From contig CANFNE010000068.1 in assembly GCA_947448105.1 (NCBI GenBank), forward strand, positions 1-10,182: a stretch of 10,182 bases of DNA, in the 5' to 3' direction. The DNA comes from Burkholderiales bacterium (lineage in GTDB: Bacteria; Pseudomonadota; Gammaproteobacteria; Burkholderiales; Burkholderiaceae_C). Position 1 is the first letter of the stretch, and the number at the start of each line of letters is the position of its first letter. Shown here piece after piece: positions 1 through 6,767 of this stretch. Under the pieces are notes generated by a model. It had not been told where the DNA came from, searched no databases, and saw nothing but the letters and a program-made list of their open reading frames with translations. The position numbers and the translations under genes are program-made.

Positions 1-843
1 ATTTTGAGTATCGCCTCCTCCATTGTGGCGAGTTTTGGTATCCGTGCCACCATCAAGCGTGCAGCCTTGATTCTTGCAACGCTGCCCGAGAAAGACCATG
101 GCCGTATGCGCTTGGGCCAATTGCGGGGTGCGCTGGAATTGGCCCATGTTGATTACCGGTATTCCGAAGCGACTCCGCTGGTGTTGCATGACTTTTCCCT
201 GACTATTGCGGCAGGGGCTTATGTCGGTGTCGTTGGTGCATCCGGTTGCGGAAAATCGACCTTGGTCAAACTGATGCTAGGTTTGCTTGTGCCGGACAAG
301 GGAAAGGTGTTTCTCGATGGAAACAGCTTGCTCGATTTTGATATTGACAAAGCCCGTCAGCATATTGGCGTGGTGATGCAAGACTATCGTATGGTATCGG
401 GCTCAGTCCTTGAGAACATTGTGGCTGACCGCATATTCTCGGATGACGAGATTCTGTCCATCCTGTCCAAGGTGGGTATCGGCGAGTACATCCAGTCCTT
501 GCCCATGGGGATTCACACCCATATCAGTGAGAACTCGAGCACATTTTCCGCAGGCCAAATCCAGTTAATCGCGTTGGCCCGCGCGCTGATTGGCCAACCG
601 CACATGCTCATTTTTGACGAAGCCACCAGCGCCTTGGACAACCTGAGCGTACAGCGTATCAGCACCTTGCTCGACGAGTTGAAAATCACCCGCATCGTTT
701 TCACCCACAGAATGAATACCATGCGAAATTGCGACTCTATTTTGGTCATGGGTCGCGGACACATAGCCCAGCAAGGTACTTTTGCGGAGCTTGAAAATAG
801 CGATGGTTTATTTAATGCAATGTTGCACGGCAAGACGGAATAA
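1..843 (+). CDS. NHLM/NHLP-type bacteriocin export ABC transporter, ATP-binding part (5' end outside window)
   Basis: This is the C-terminal 280 residues of an ABC exporter whose membrane domain lies mostly left of the window. The frame is open from base 1, so the TTG at 4 is probably an internal Leu codon. Numbering from that TTG, residues 1-30 are the end of the membrane domain and linker (ATLPEK resembles the linker before the nucleotide-binding domain in these exporters). The ATPase domain follows: Walker A GASGCGKST (78-86), Q-loop Gln126, signature FSAGQ (181-185), Walker B MLIFDE (201-206), D-loop SALD, H-loop His235. The stretch LPMGIHTHISE before the signature and the overall pattern resemble the NHLM bacteriocin-system ATP-binding transporter family, which exports leader-bearing ribosomal peptides across the inner membrane. 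The signature has Ala where LSGGQ has its first Gly. A general type I secretion exporter is the alternative. A cNMP-domain gene starts 5 bases downstream, probably co-transcribed. The ABC assignment is certain; the NHLM subtype is likely. Confidence 0.8.
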   Translation: MLSIASSIVASFGIRATIKRAALILATLPEKDHGRMRLGQLRGALELAHVDYRYSEATPLVLHDFSLTIAAGAYVGVVGASGCGKSTLVKLMLGLLVPDKGKVFLDGNSLLDFDIDKARQHIGVVMQDYRMVSGSVLENIVADRIFSDDEILSILSKVGIGEYIQSLPMGIHTHISENSSTFSAGQIQLIALARALIGQPHMLIFDEATSALDNLSVQRISTLLDELKITRIVFTHRMNTMRNCDSILVMGRGHIAQQGTFAELENSDGLFNAMLHGKTE

Positions 844-848
844 TTAAA

Positions 849-1379
849 ATGCGCTCTTCACTGATCATGTTTGATGAATTGAACGACGACGACGTCTCAG
901 TTCTTATTACTTCCTGCGAGAAATTGCACTTCAAGGCGGGTGAGGTGGTCGTTGATTATGGCCACAAGGGCAAAGGAATATTTATTATTCTGCAAGGCCA
1001 ATGCCGGGTTGAAATGGCAAGCGGACTGGTACTCGACACGCTGCAAAGTGGCGATATCGTGGGCGAGGTCAGCTTTGTCGACCAGCGCAATACGGTGGCC
1101 AGCGTAATTGCGCTGGGCGATCTCACGACGGCGGTGGTCTATGAGGACGTGTTGCGCGCCTGGATCCGCAGGGACGCTGACTTTGCGGCGCGCTTTTACT
1201 TGGGTGTAGCCCGTACCCTGGCCTACCGTTTGCGCTTGAATATGCAAGTCGCATTGCACAAAGATGCCAATGTATTTGCCTCCGACCGCGAGTTCAGCAA
1301 CCAGATCGACGTGGAAGATCTCGACGCCATGACCATCGCCGGCACGCGCCTGGCGTATTTGCTCAAACGGCTTTTGTAA
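849..1379 (+). CDS. stand-alone cyclic-nucleotide-binding (CAP-like sensor) domain protein
   Basis: A 176-residue protein with a CAP/cNMP-binding beta-roll at about residues 8-100 (FKAGEVVVDYG, then GIFIILQGQCRVE, then a phosphate-binding-cassette-like stretch GEVSFVDQRNT with Glu73 and Arg80). A long helix follows (about 101-136, the place of the CAP C-helix), then a tail ending in LAYLLKRLL. There is no helix-turn-helix domain, so it is unlikely to be a transcription factor. Glu and Arg of the cassette are present, but the residues after Arg (Asn, Thr) differ from the Ser-Ala of E. coli CRP, so cAMP binding is uncertain. The gene begins 5 bases after the ABC transporter stop, with GGA about 9 bases before the ATG; another ATG at 867 would remove six residues. 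Inference: it regulates or docks on the exporter. The family call is firm and the role is not known. Local GC is low compared with the genes to the right. Confidence 0.85.
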   Translation: MRSSLIMFDELNDDDVSVLITSCEKLHFKAGEVVVDYGHKGKGIFIILQGQCRVEMASGLVLDTLQSGDIVGEVSFVDQRNTVASVIALGDLTTAVVYEDVLRAWIRRDADFAARFYLGVARTLAYRLRLNMQVALHKDANVFASDREFSNQIDVEDLDAMTIAGTRLAYLLKRLL

Positions 1380-1393
1380 GACCGCGCGCTGAT

Positions 1394-2167
1394 TTAAACA
1401 AGTAGATCGAGTTCCAGTACGACCGGCGCATGGTCGCTGGGACGCTCATTTTTGCGCGGGATTTTGTCAATTTGGCAGGTGCGTGCAAAGGGTTTGAGCG
1501 CGTTGCTGATCAAAATGTGGTCAATGCGCAGACCCCGGTTGCGCCTGAAAGCCGCGTCGCGGTAATCCCACCAGCTGTAGCTCTTGGGCGCCTGCGCAAA
1601 CAGGCGGTAGCTGTCGTGCAGACCCAGGGCGATGAGGGCGCGCAGCTGGTAGCGCTCTTCCTCGGTGCAATGGATTTGGTCGCGCATGCCCTCGGGATCC
1701 CACACGTCGTCGTCGTCGAAGGTGATGTTGTAGTCGCCCATCAGCACCAGTTGCGGGTGCTGTTCCAGTTCTTGTTTTACCCAGGTGCGCAGGCCTTTGA
1801 GCCACTGCATCTTGTACTCAAACTTGTCGCTGCCCGGCTCCTGACCGTTGGGGAAATAGGCGCCTATCACCCGCGTGCCGCCCACCGTCGCGCAGATCAC
1901 CCGCGCCATGTCGTCGGCAAATTCGGGGATGTTCTTCACCACATCAGCGGCCGGTGCGCGGCTGAGCAGCGCCACACCGTTGTACGTCTTTTGACCAAAC
2001 CACTGCGCCTGGTAGCCCGCCGCCAAAAAGGCGTCCGCCGGAAACCTGTCGTCCGTCATCTTGGTTTCTTGCAAAACCAACACATCGACCGGGTTGGATT
2101 GCAGCCAGTCCAGCACTTGCGGCAAACGCACAGTCAGAGAGTTCACGTTCCAGGTGGCGAATTTCAT
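1394..2167 (-). CDS. xth: exodeoxyribonuclease III / class II AP endonuclease
   Basis: A 257-residue enzyme of the exonuclease III (XthA/ExoA) family. It cleaves DNA 5' to abasic sites and removes 3' blocking groups in base excision repair in the cytoplasm. All family motifs are visible: Asn7 in TWNVNS, metal ligand Glu34 in LQETK, Tyr104 in AYFPNG, Asp145 and Asn147 in GDYNI, RIDH (Asp216, His217) and the catalytic SDHAP (Asp245, His246). Length is close to E. coli XthA (268). An acidic DDDD run follows GDYNITF. It is the last gene of the minus-strand operon, starting 14 bases after the folA stop with an AAGAA-like ribosome site. Its stop faces the cNMP-domain gene across 14 bases, with no visible terminator hairpin. 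ExoA-type and XthA-type members cannot be separated with certainty here. Confidence 0.95.
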   Translation of the reverse strand: MKFATWNVNSLTVRLPQVLDWLQSNPVDVLVLQETKMTDDRFPADAFLAAGYQAQWFGQKTYNGVALLSRAPAADVVKNIPEFADDMARVICATVGGTRVIGAYFPNGQEPGSDKFEYKMQWLKGLRTWVKQELEQHPQLVLMGDYNITFDDDDVWDPEGMRDQIHCTEEERYQLRALIALGLHDSYRLFAQAPKSYSWWDYRDAAFRRNRGLRIDHILISNALKPFARTCQIDKIPRKNERPSDHAPVVLELDLLV

Positions 2168-2181
2168 GGTTCTTTAATGGC

Positions 2182-2694
2182 TTACGGGTTAGCAACTTGG
2201 CGGCTCAAGGTTACAAAGCTGTACGCCAGGCCGTTGGCGGCCACATGGCTTTGGCGCCGGGTCTCCACCCATTCAGGCCCAAAGCTTGGCGCGTATGCGT
2301 CGCCCGCCACGTCCAAGGCAATCTCGGTAATTTCAGCGCTGCATGCCAGCGGCAGCGCTTGCGCATAGATTTGCGCGCCGCCAATCACCCATGCGTCCGG
2401 GTAAGCGGCGCAAAGGTCCATGGCCGCCTGCAGCGAATGCACGACCACGGCGCCCTCGGCTGGGCAGTCGCTTTGGCGGCTGATCACTACGTTCAGGCGT
2501 CCAGGCAGGGGGCGGAACCGGGGCGGTAGCGAATCCCAGGTCTTGCGCCCCATGATCACCGGGCAGCCCAGGGTCAGTCGCTTGAAATGCGCCAAGTCTT
2601 CGGGCAAATGCCAGGGCAGGGTGCCTTGGTTGCCAATCACGCCATTGGCGGCGCGGGCAAATACCAGGTGCAATCGCATGGGCGGGGCGCTCAC
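2182..2694 (-). CDS. folA: dihydrofolate reductase
   Basis: A 170-residue type I (chromosomal FolA) dihydrofolate reductase, which reduces dihydrofolate to tetrahydrofolate with NADPH. Motifs: NGVIGNQGTLPWHLPEDL (residues 18-34) with the Trp of LPW and acidic Glu32 at the place of E. coli Asp27; MGRKTWDSLP (48-57) for NADPH and folate binding; ISRQ (71-74); WVIGGAQIY (102-110), the glycine pair of the cofactor site. The listed start is a GTG that overlaps the thyA stop by 4 bases (GTGA, 2691-2694). An in-frame ATG at 2679 would give MRLHLVFARAANG, closer to the E. coli N-terminus, and is a fair alternative; neither has a strong ribosome site. It recycles the dihydrofolate made by the adjacent ThyA, which explains the coupling. 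Function is certain, the exact start is not. Confidence 0.95.
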   Translation of the reverse strand: MSAPPMRLHLVFARAANGVIGNQGTLPWHLPEDLAHFKRLTLGCPVIMGRKTWDSLPPRFRPLPGRLNVVISRQSDCPAEGAVVVHSLQAAMDLCAAYPDAWVIGGAQIYAQALPLACSAEITEIALDVAGDAYAPSFGPEWVETRRQSHVAANGLAYSFVTLSRQVANP

Positions 2695-3533
2695 ACCGCC
2701 ACCGGCGCTTTGATGGCCGGATGCGGCGTGTAGCCCTGCATCTCAAAATCTTCAAACTGGTAGTCAAAGATCGATTCCGGTCGGCGCAGGATGCGCAGCG
2801 TGGGGTAGGGCAGGGGCGCGCGGGACAGTTGCAGCTCCACCTGGGCGTGGTGGTTGCTGTAAATGTGGCAGTCGCCCCCGGTCCAAATGAAGTCGCCCAC
2901 GTCCAGATCGCACTGTTGCGCCACCATGTGCGTGAGCAGCGCGTAGCTGGCGATATTGAAGGGCACGCCCAAAAAGATGTCGGCGCTGCGCTGGTACAAC
3001 TGGCAGCTCAGTTTGCCTCGGCCGCCGGGGGTGGTGGCGGGCGCCACATAAAACTGGAAGAAGGCGTGGCACGGCATGAGCGCCATTTTGGAGAGCTCGG
3101 CCACGTTCCAGGCGCTCACGATCATGCGGCGCGAGTCGGGATTGGTTTTGAGCGTTTGCAACAGCTCGCTGATCTGGTCGATGTGCTGGCCGTCGGGCGT
3201 GGGCCAGCTGCGCCATTGCACGCCATAGACCGGCCCCAGGTCGCCGTCCGGGCGGGCCCATTCGTCCCAGATGCTGACGCCACGTTCTTTGAGCCAGTTG
3301 TTATTGCTTGAACCGGTCAAAAACCACAGCAGCTCTACGATGATGCTGCGCAAGTGCACTTTTTTGGTCGTCACCAAAGGGAAGCCCTGGGCCAGGTCAA
3401 AGCGCATCTGGTGGCCAAACACGCTTTTGGTGCCGGTGCCGGTGCGGTCTTGCTTGTCGACACCGTGGGTGTAGGCGTGGCGCAGCAGGTCTTCGTATTG
3501 CTGGGGCACGGTGGCTTGGGCGTTGGTGCTCAT
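2691..3533 (-). CDS. thyA: thymidylate synthase
   Basis: A 280-residue classical thymidylate synthase. It methylates dUMP to dTMP using 5,10-methylene-tetrahydrofolate, releasing dihydrofolate. Visible landmarks: DRTGTGT phosphate-binding loop (29-35), the SIWDEW segment (87-92), GPVYGVQWRSW (100-110), the nucleophile Cys155 in MPCHAFFQF, QRSADIFLGVPFNIASY (181-197) and IWTGGDCHIYSNH (216-228), ending in KAPVAV. It is somewhat longer than the E. coli enzyme (264), partly from an N-terminal extension and a short Gly/Pro insert APATTPGGRGK after FYV. The ATG overlaps the stop of the upstream FAD-dehydrogenase gene (ATGA, 3530-3533) and its own stop overlaps the folA start. It has no Shine-Dalgarno of its own, which fits translational coupling. 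High confidence. Confidence 0.98.
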   Translation of the reverse strand: MSTNAQATVPQQYEDLLRHAYTHGVDKQDRTGTGTKSVFGHQMRFDLAQGFPLVTTKKVHLRSIIVELLWFLTGSSNNNWLKERGVSIWDEWARPDGDLGPVYGVQWRSWPTPDGQHIDQISELLQTLKTNPDSRRMIVSAWNVAELSKMALMPCHAFFQFYVAPATTPGGRGKLSCQLYQRSADIFLGVPFNIASYALLTHMVAQQCDLDVGDFIWTGGDCHIYSNHHAQVELQLSRAPLPYPTLRILRRPESIFDYQFEDFEMQGYTPHPAIKAPVAV

Positions 3534-4987
3534 GGGGCAGGCGATGGTGCGGGTGCGGGCGCGGCAGCGTGCACCGCCAGCATGCGCCCCGGGTTGAACA
3601 TATTGTGCGGGTCCAAAGCGGTCTTGATGGAGCGCATCAGGCCCAGCGCCACTGGCGATTTGTGCTTTTCCAGTTTCTCGCGCTTCAAGCTGCCAATGCC
3701 GTGTTCGGCGGAGATGGAGCCATTGAACTCGTCCACCAACGCATAGACCACCGCGTTGATCGGGCCTTCCTGGTCTTTGAGGAATACCTCGGCGTCCGCA
3801 CCGGCCGGGGCCTGCACGTTGTAATGCAGGTTGCCGTCACCCAGGTGGCCGTAGTTGACCAGGCGTACGCCAGGAAACTGGGTTTGCAGCGCAGCGTCGG
3901 CCATGCGCACGAACTCAGGGATGCGCGAGACGGTAATCGAAATATCGTGCTTGATATTGAGGCCTTCTTGCGCCTGGGCCAGCGGGATGCTCTCGCGGAT
4001 ATGCCACAGCGCGCGCGCCTGCGCCATGCTTTCGGCGACCACGGCGTCGCTTACGCAGCCCTGTTCCAGTGCGGCTTCGAGCAGGCGTTCAAACTGGCCT
4101 CTGGCGTGTTCGTCCGACTCGCTGTCCGAGTTTTCCAGCACCACGCAGTAGGGCGTGGTGTCAAAAAAAGGCACGCGCTGCTGCGGAAAATGCTTGGTCA
4201 CCAGGCTCAGCGCAAACTGGCCCATCACTTCAAAACCTGTGAGCCCTGCGCCCAAATGATGGTGCGCCAGGCCCAGCAAGGCCACGGCCGCGTCTAGCGA
4301 GGGCACCGCAGCCAGCGCCGTGAGTTGCGACTTAGGCGCCGGGTAGAGCTTCATGGTGGCGGCGGTAATCACGCCCAGCGTGCCTTCCGAACCGATAAAC
4401 AAATGGCGCAGGTCGTAGCCGGTGTTGTCTTTGCGCAGGCCGGTCAGGCCGCTCCAGACCTCGCCGCTCGCAGTGACCACTTCTAGCCCCAAGCAAAGTT
4501 CGCGCGTGTTTCCAAAGCGCACCACCTGCGTGCCCCCGGCGTTGGTGCCCAGGTTGCCGCCAATCGTGCAACTGCCTTCCGACGCCAAACTCAAGGGAAA
4601 CAGAAAACCGGCCTTGTCACACGCTTCTTGCAGGGTTTGCAGCACACAGCCGGCTTCCACCGTCATGGTCAGGTTGGCGGCGTCCAGGCTGCGGATGGCG
4701 TTCATGCGCGTGAGGCTAAGTACGATTTGCGTGCCGCTGGCGTTGGGGGTGGAGCCCACCACCATGCCGGTGTTGCCGCCCTGGGGCACGATGCTCACGC
4801 CCGCAGCCGCGCAGGTTTTTACCACCAGTGCTACTTGCGCGGTACTGTTGGGCCGCACCACGGCCAGGGCTTTGCCGCGTTCGCGCTTGCGCCAGTCGAG
4901 CTCGTAGCCGCTCAGATCGCCCTCGGTCAGCACATGGGCGTCGCCCACGATGGCGCGCAAGGATTGCAAAAAATCAGATCGGCTCAT
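3530..4987 (-). CDS. FAD-linked D-2-hydroxyacid dehydrogenase (GlcD / D-lactate / D-2-hydroxyglutarate dehydrogenase family)
   Basis: A 485-residue flavoprotein of the vanillyl-alcohol-oxidase fold. Residues about 38-215 form the FAD-binding domain (VRPNSTAQV, PQGGNTGMVVGS at 68-79, SEGSCTIGGNLGTNAGGTQ at 137-154, GSEGTLGVIT at 199-208). Residues about 220-470 form the FAD-oxidase C-terminal domain, with the metal-site motif NYGHLGDGNLH (His381, His388), SAEHGIG (Glu428, His429) and the closing FNPGRML. Such enzymes oxidise D-lactate, glycolate or D-2-hydroxyglutarate and pass electrons to a carrier. No glcE/glcF partner is present, and the substrate cannot be told. The ATG at 4987 is chosen over an upstream in-frame one at 5086 because family similarity begins at MSRSDFLQ and because this start makes a 4-base ATGA overlap with the DUF2069 stop. 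The tail is a Pro/Ala repeat (PAPAPSPAP) beyond the domain. Confidence 0.9.
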   Translation of the reverse strand: MSRSDFLQSLRAIVGDAHVLTEGDLSGYELDWRKRERGKALAVVRPNSTAQVALVVKTCAAAGVSIVPQGGNTGMVVGSTPNASGTQIVLSLTRMNAIRSLDAANLTMTVEAGCVLQTLQEACDKAGFLFPLSLASEGSCTIGGNLGTNAGGTQVVRFGNTRELCLGLEVVTASGEVWSGLTGLRKDNTGYDLRHLFIGSEGTLGVITAATMKLYPAPKSQLTALAAVPSLDAAVALLGLAHHHLGAGLTGFEVMGQFALSLVTKHFPQQRVPFFDTTPYCVVLENSDSESDEHARGQFERLLEAALEQGCVSDAVVAESMAQARALWHIRESIPLAQAQEGLNIKHDISITVSRIPEFVRMADAALQTQFPGVRLVNYGHLGDGNLHYNVQAPAGADAEVFLKDQEGPINAVVYALVDEFNGSISAEHGIGSLKREKLEKHKSPVALGLMRSIKTALDPHNMFNPGRMLAVHAAAPAPAPSPAP

Positions 4988-5490
4988 GGGGCAGCGTGCG
5001 CAGTGGCGTGGGTGGCGTCGGGGTGGTTCGGTTCGATGACGGTCGATCGGGCATTGCGCAGACGCAGTCGCACATGCAGAGCACAAGCGGTAAACAGCGT
5101 AAGGCAGAGAAACACTTCCAGCAGCGCGTAGTAGCTGCTCGGCGCGCGGTCACTGTAGGCGCGCACCGCACCTTCGGTGAAATACAGCCACACCAGCAGG
5201 CTGACCCAGCGGTAGGTATACATGCGGTTTTTCAGCAGACCGGCCAGCGGCACGCACAAGGGCAGCGCCTTGAGCGCTAAGAGCGAGCCACCCGGTTTGA
5301 TGGGCGCCAGGACCAGCTCCCAGGCCGCGCTCAGCACCACCAGCGCCACCAGGCTGCCCACGGCCAGCCAGCGGCTCAGGTTGACGTGGTGCAGGCCTGC
5401 GGCAATGGCGGCGTCGCGGGCCGGGTCAGGGACGGCCTTGGCGGTGTTGTCTGGAGGGGGCGGGATGGGGACGGTCGAGGGCAAATTCAT
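4984..5490 (-). CDS. DUF2069 family inner-membrane protein
   Basis: A 168-residue membrane protein of unknown function. After a Pro-rich N-terminus (residues 6-24) come about four hydrophobic segments: 40-61, 69-86, 94-106 and 121-141. The conserved-looking core LKALPLCVPLAGLLKNRMYTYRW (73-95) followed by LYFTEGAVRAYSD (102-114) is the pattern I recognise for DUF2069. A charged, His-rich tail follows. It is the first gene of the minus-strand operon. Its stop overlaps the FAD-dehydrogenase start by 4 bases, and it diverges from the yihY-family gene with only 21 bases between the two starts. The start is uncertain: a candidate promoter sits so close upstream that the transcript would be nearly leaderless. 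Nothing in the sequence shows a biochemical role. Family call fairly confident. Confidence 0.8.
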   Translation of the reverse strand: MNLPSTVPIPPPPDNTAKAVPDPARDAAIAAGLHHVNLSRWLAVGSLVALVVLSAAWELVLAPIKPGGSLLALKALPLCVPLAGLLKNRMYTYRWVSLLVWLYFTEGAVRAYSDRAPSSYYALLEVFLCLTLFTACALHVRLRLRNARSTVIEPNHPDATHATAHAAP

Positions 5491-5499
5491 GTCGGTGGC

Positions 5500-5529
5500 A
5501 TCATACCGGCCATGCGACTGCCCTTACAA
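5500..5529 (-). promoter_or_regulatory. candidate sigma70 promoter for the DUF2069-FAD-thyA-folA-xth operon
   Basis: On the minus strand, TTGTAA (5529-5524) and TATGAT (5505-5500) are separated by 18 bases: 4/6 and 5/6 matches to the sigma70 consensus. It lies at the 5' end of the divergent yihY-family gene. The expected transcript start, around 5493, is only about 3 bases before the annotated ATG at 5490. Confidence 0.5.
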
Positions 5530-6756
5530 CGACTTCAGCTATGGCTGGCCGACGTGGCCCAGGTGCCCTGGTTTCACGCGCTCATCACCTTGCGCGAGCG
5601 ATTTTGCGAGGACCGGCTGGGCCTCACGGCCAGCAGTTTGACCTTTACCACCACCATCGCGCTCGTGCCATTTTTTACGGTGGCGCTGGCGGTGTTTACC
5701 GCGTTTCCGATGTTTGCCAAGTTCCAGGACGTGCTGCAAAAGTGGCTGATTGCCAGCCTGGTGCCAGACAACATCGCCCGCCAGGTCTTGGGTTACCTCA
5801 ACCAGTTTGCCGGTAAAGCCAGCAAACTTGGAAGCGTAGGCCTGGCCGCCCTGTTCGTTACCGCGCTGGCCTTGCTATTCACCATCGACCGCACGCTCAA
5901 TAGCATCTGGCGCGTGCGCACCCTGCGTCCGCTAGGGCAGCGGCTGCTGATTTACTGGTCAGGCATGACGCTGGGGCCGCTGATTCTGGGGGTCAGCGTG
6001 ACGATTACGTCTTACGCCGTATCTGCTTCGCAGGGGCTGGTGATGGGCCTGCCCGGTGGCGTGGGCTTGCTGCTCGACGGCGTGCAGTATTTGATGGTGG
6101 CCGCTGGTATGGCCGCCATGTTCCATTACGTGCCCAACACGCAGGTGCGCTGGGGCCATGCCTGGATGGGCGGGCTTTTTGTGTCCACCGGCATGGAGGT
6201 GGCCAAGCGCTTGCTGGCCATATATTTGTCCATGGTGCCGAGTTATTCGGCGGTGTATGGCGCCTTTGCGACGCTGCCCATTTTGCTGGTTTGGATTTAC
6301 CTGGCCTGGGTCATCGTGCTCTTGGGCGCCACGCTGACCGCCTACGTACCCAGTCTGATCGCCGACGCACCACGCCGGCGCGAAGGTCCTGGCGTGCGTT
6401 TTCAGCTGGCTTTAGAGCTATTGCAAACGCTGCACGGCGCCCGCCTGCAGGCAACCCAGGGTCGCACCTTGCCGCAACTGTGCGCAGTGCTGGGCACCGA
6501 CGCCCTGGACCTGGACCCGGTTCTCGAAACCCTGGCCTCCATGGGTTGGGTCGGCCTTTTGCAGGAGGAGCACGGCCAGTCGCACGAGGCGCGCTGGGTG
6601 CTTCTGGTGGAGCCCGGCAACACGCCGCTGGCGCCGTTGGTGCGCTCGTTCTTGCTGGCCCAGCAGTCGTCCACTGAGGCCTTTTGGCAAAACGGCTTGC
6701 AAGTTTCTGCCACTTTGCAGCAGGTGTGGACCAAGCCGAACTCCGAAGCAGCCTGA
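5512..6756 (+). CDS. YihY/BrkB family (UPF0761) inner-membrane protein
   Basis: A 414-residue protein of the YihY/virulence factor BrkB family. The membrane part spans about residues 40-282 with roughly six hydrophobic segments (43-66, 104-124, 145-170, 186-206, 214-236, 250-280). Family landmarks are LGLTASSLTFTTTIALVPF (37-55), FTIDRTLNSIWRV (123-135), YVPNTQVRWGHAW (206-218) and YGAFATLPILLVWIYLAW (249-266). A soluble C-terminal part (about 295-414) reads like a small winged-helix-type domain (LPQLCAVLGTD, then LETLASMGWVG). The ATG at 5512 is preferred over one at 5386 because the earlier start would overlap the divergent gene and adds sequence unlike the family. No clear Shine-Dalgarno is seen. 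Older annotations call this family ribonuclease BN, which is a known misassignment; the molecular function is not established. Confidence 0.9.
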   Translation: MRLPLQRLQLWLADVAQVPWFHALITLRERFCEDRLGLTASSLTFTTTIALVPFFTVALAVFTAFPMFAKFQDVLQKWLIASLVPDNIARQVLGYLNQFAGKASKLGSVGLAALFVTALALLFTIDRTLNSIWRVRTLRPLGQRLLIYWSGMTLGPLILGVSVTITSYAVSASQGLVMGLPGGVGLLLDGVQYLMVAAGMAAMFHYVPNTQVRWGHAWMGGLFVSTGMEVAKRLLAIYLSMVPSYSAVYGAFATLPILLVWIYLAWVIVLLGATLTAYVPSLIADAPRRREGPGVRFQLALELLQTLHGARLQATQGRTLPQLCAVLGTDALDLDPVLETLASMGWVGLLQEEHGQSHEARWVLLVEPGNTPLAPLVRSFLLAQQSSTEAFWQNGLQVSATLQQVWTKPNSEAA

Positions 6757-6767
6757 GCCGGCACGTG

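Noticed and set aside
1380..1393. Bidirectional terminator between the convergent cNMP gene and xth
   Set aside because: The 14-base gap holds only GCGCGC and no hairpin with a T-run on either strand.
1430..2368. 312-codon open frame on the plus strand opposite xth and folA
   Set aside because: It is antisense to two genes with complete catalytic motifs, with low-complexity Val/Ala/His/Arg composition and no recognisable domain.
3538..3582. Tandem repeat at the 3' end of the FAD dehydrogenase gene
   Set aside because: The GGTGCG-like repetition is the codon pattern of a Pro/Ala tail (PAPAPSPAP), too short and irregular to count as a separate repeat element.
3569..4297. 242-codon plus-strand frame opposite the FAD dehydrogenase
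   Set aside because: Shadow frame; the minus-strand protein carries all FAD and metal motifs across this stretch.
4988..5086. N-terminal extension of the FAD dehydrogenase to an ATG at 5086
   Set aside because: The extra 33 residues are Cys/Arg/His/Pro-rich, unlike the family, and lie over the DUF2069 frame. The ATG at 4987 makes the same 4-base overlap as the other junctions.
5386..5511. Earlier start for the YihY-family protein at 5386
   Set aside because: It would overlap the divergent DUF2069 gene by about 100 bases and adds 42 Gly/Arg-rich residues with no family similarity.
5512..6756. Calling the YihY-family protein ribonuclease BN
   Set aside because: That name was attached to this membrane family by mistake; true RNase BN is RNase Z-like, and no nuclease motif is seen here.
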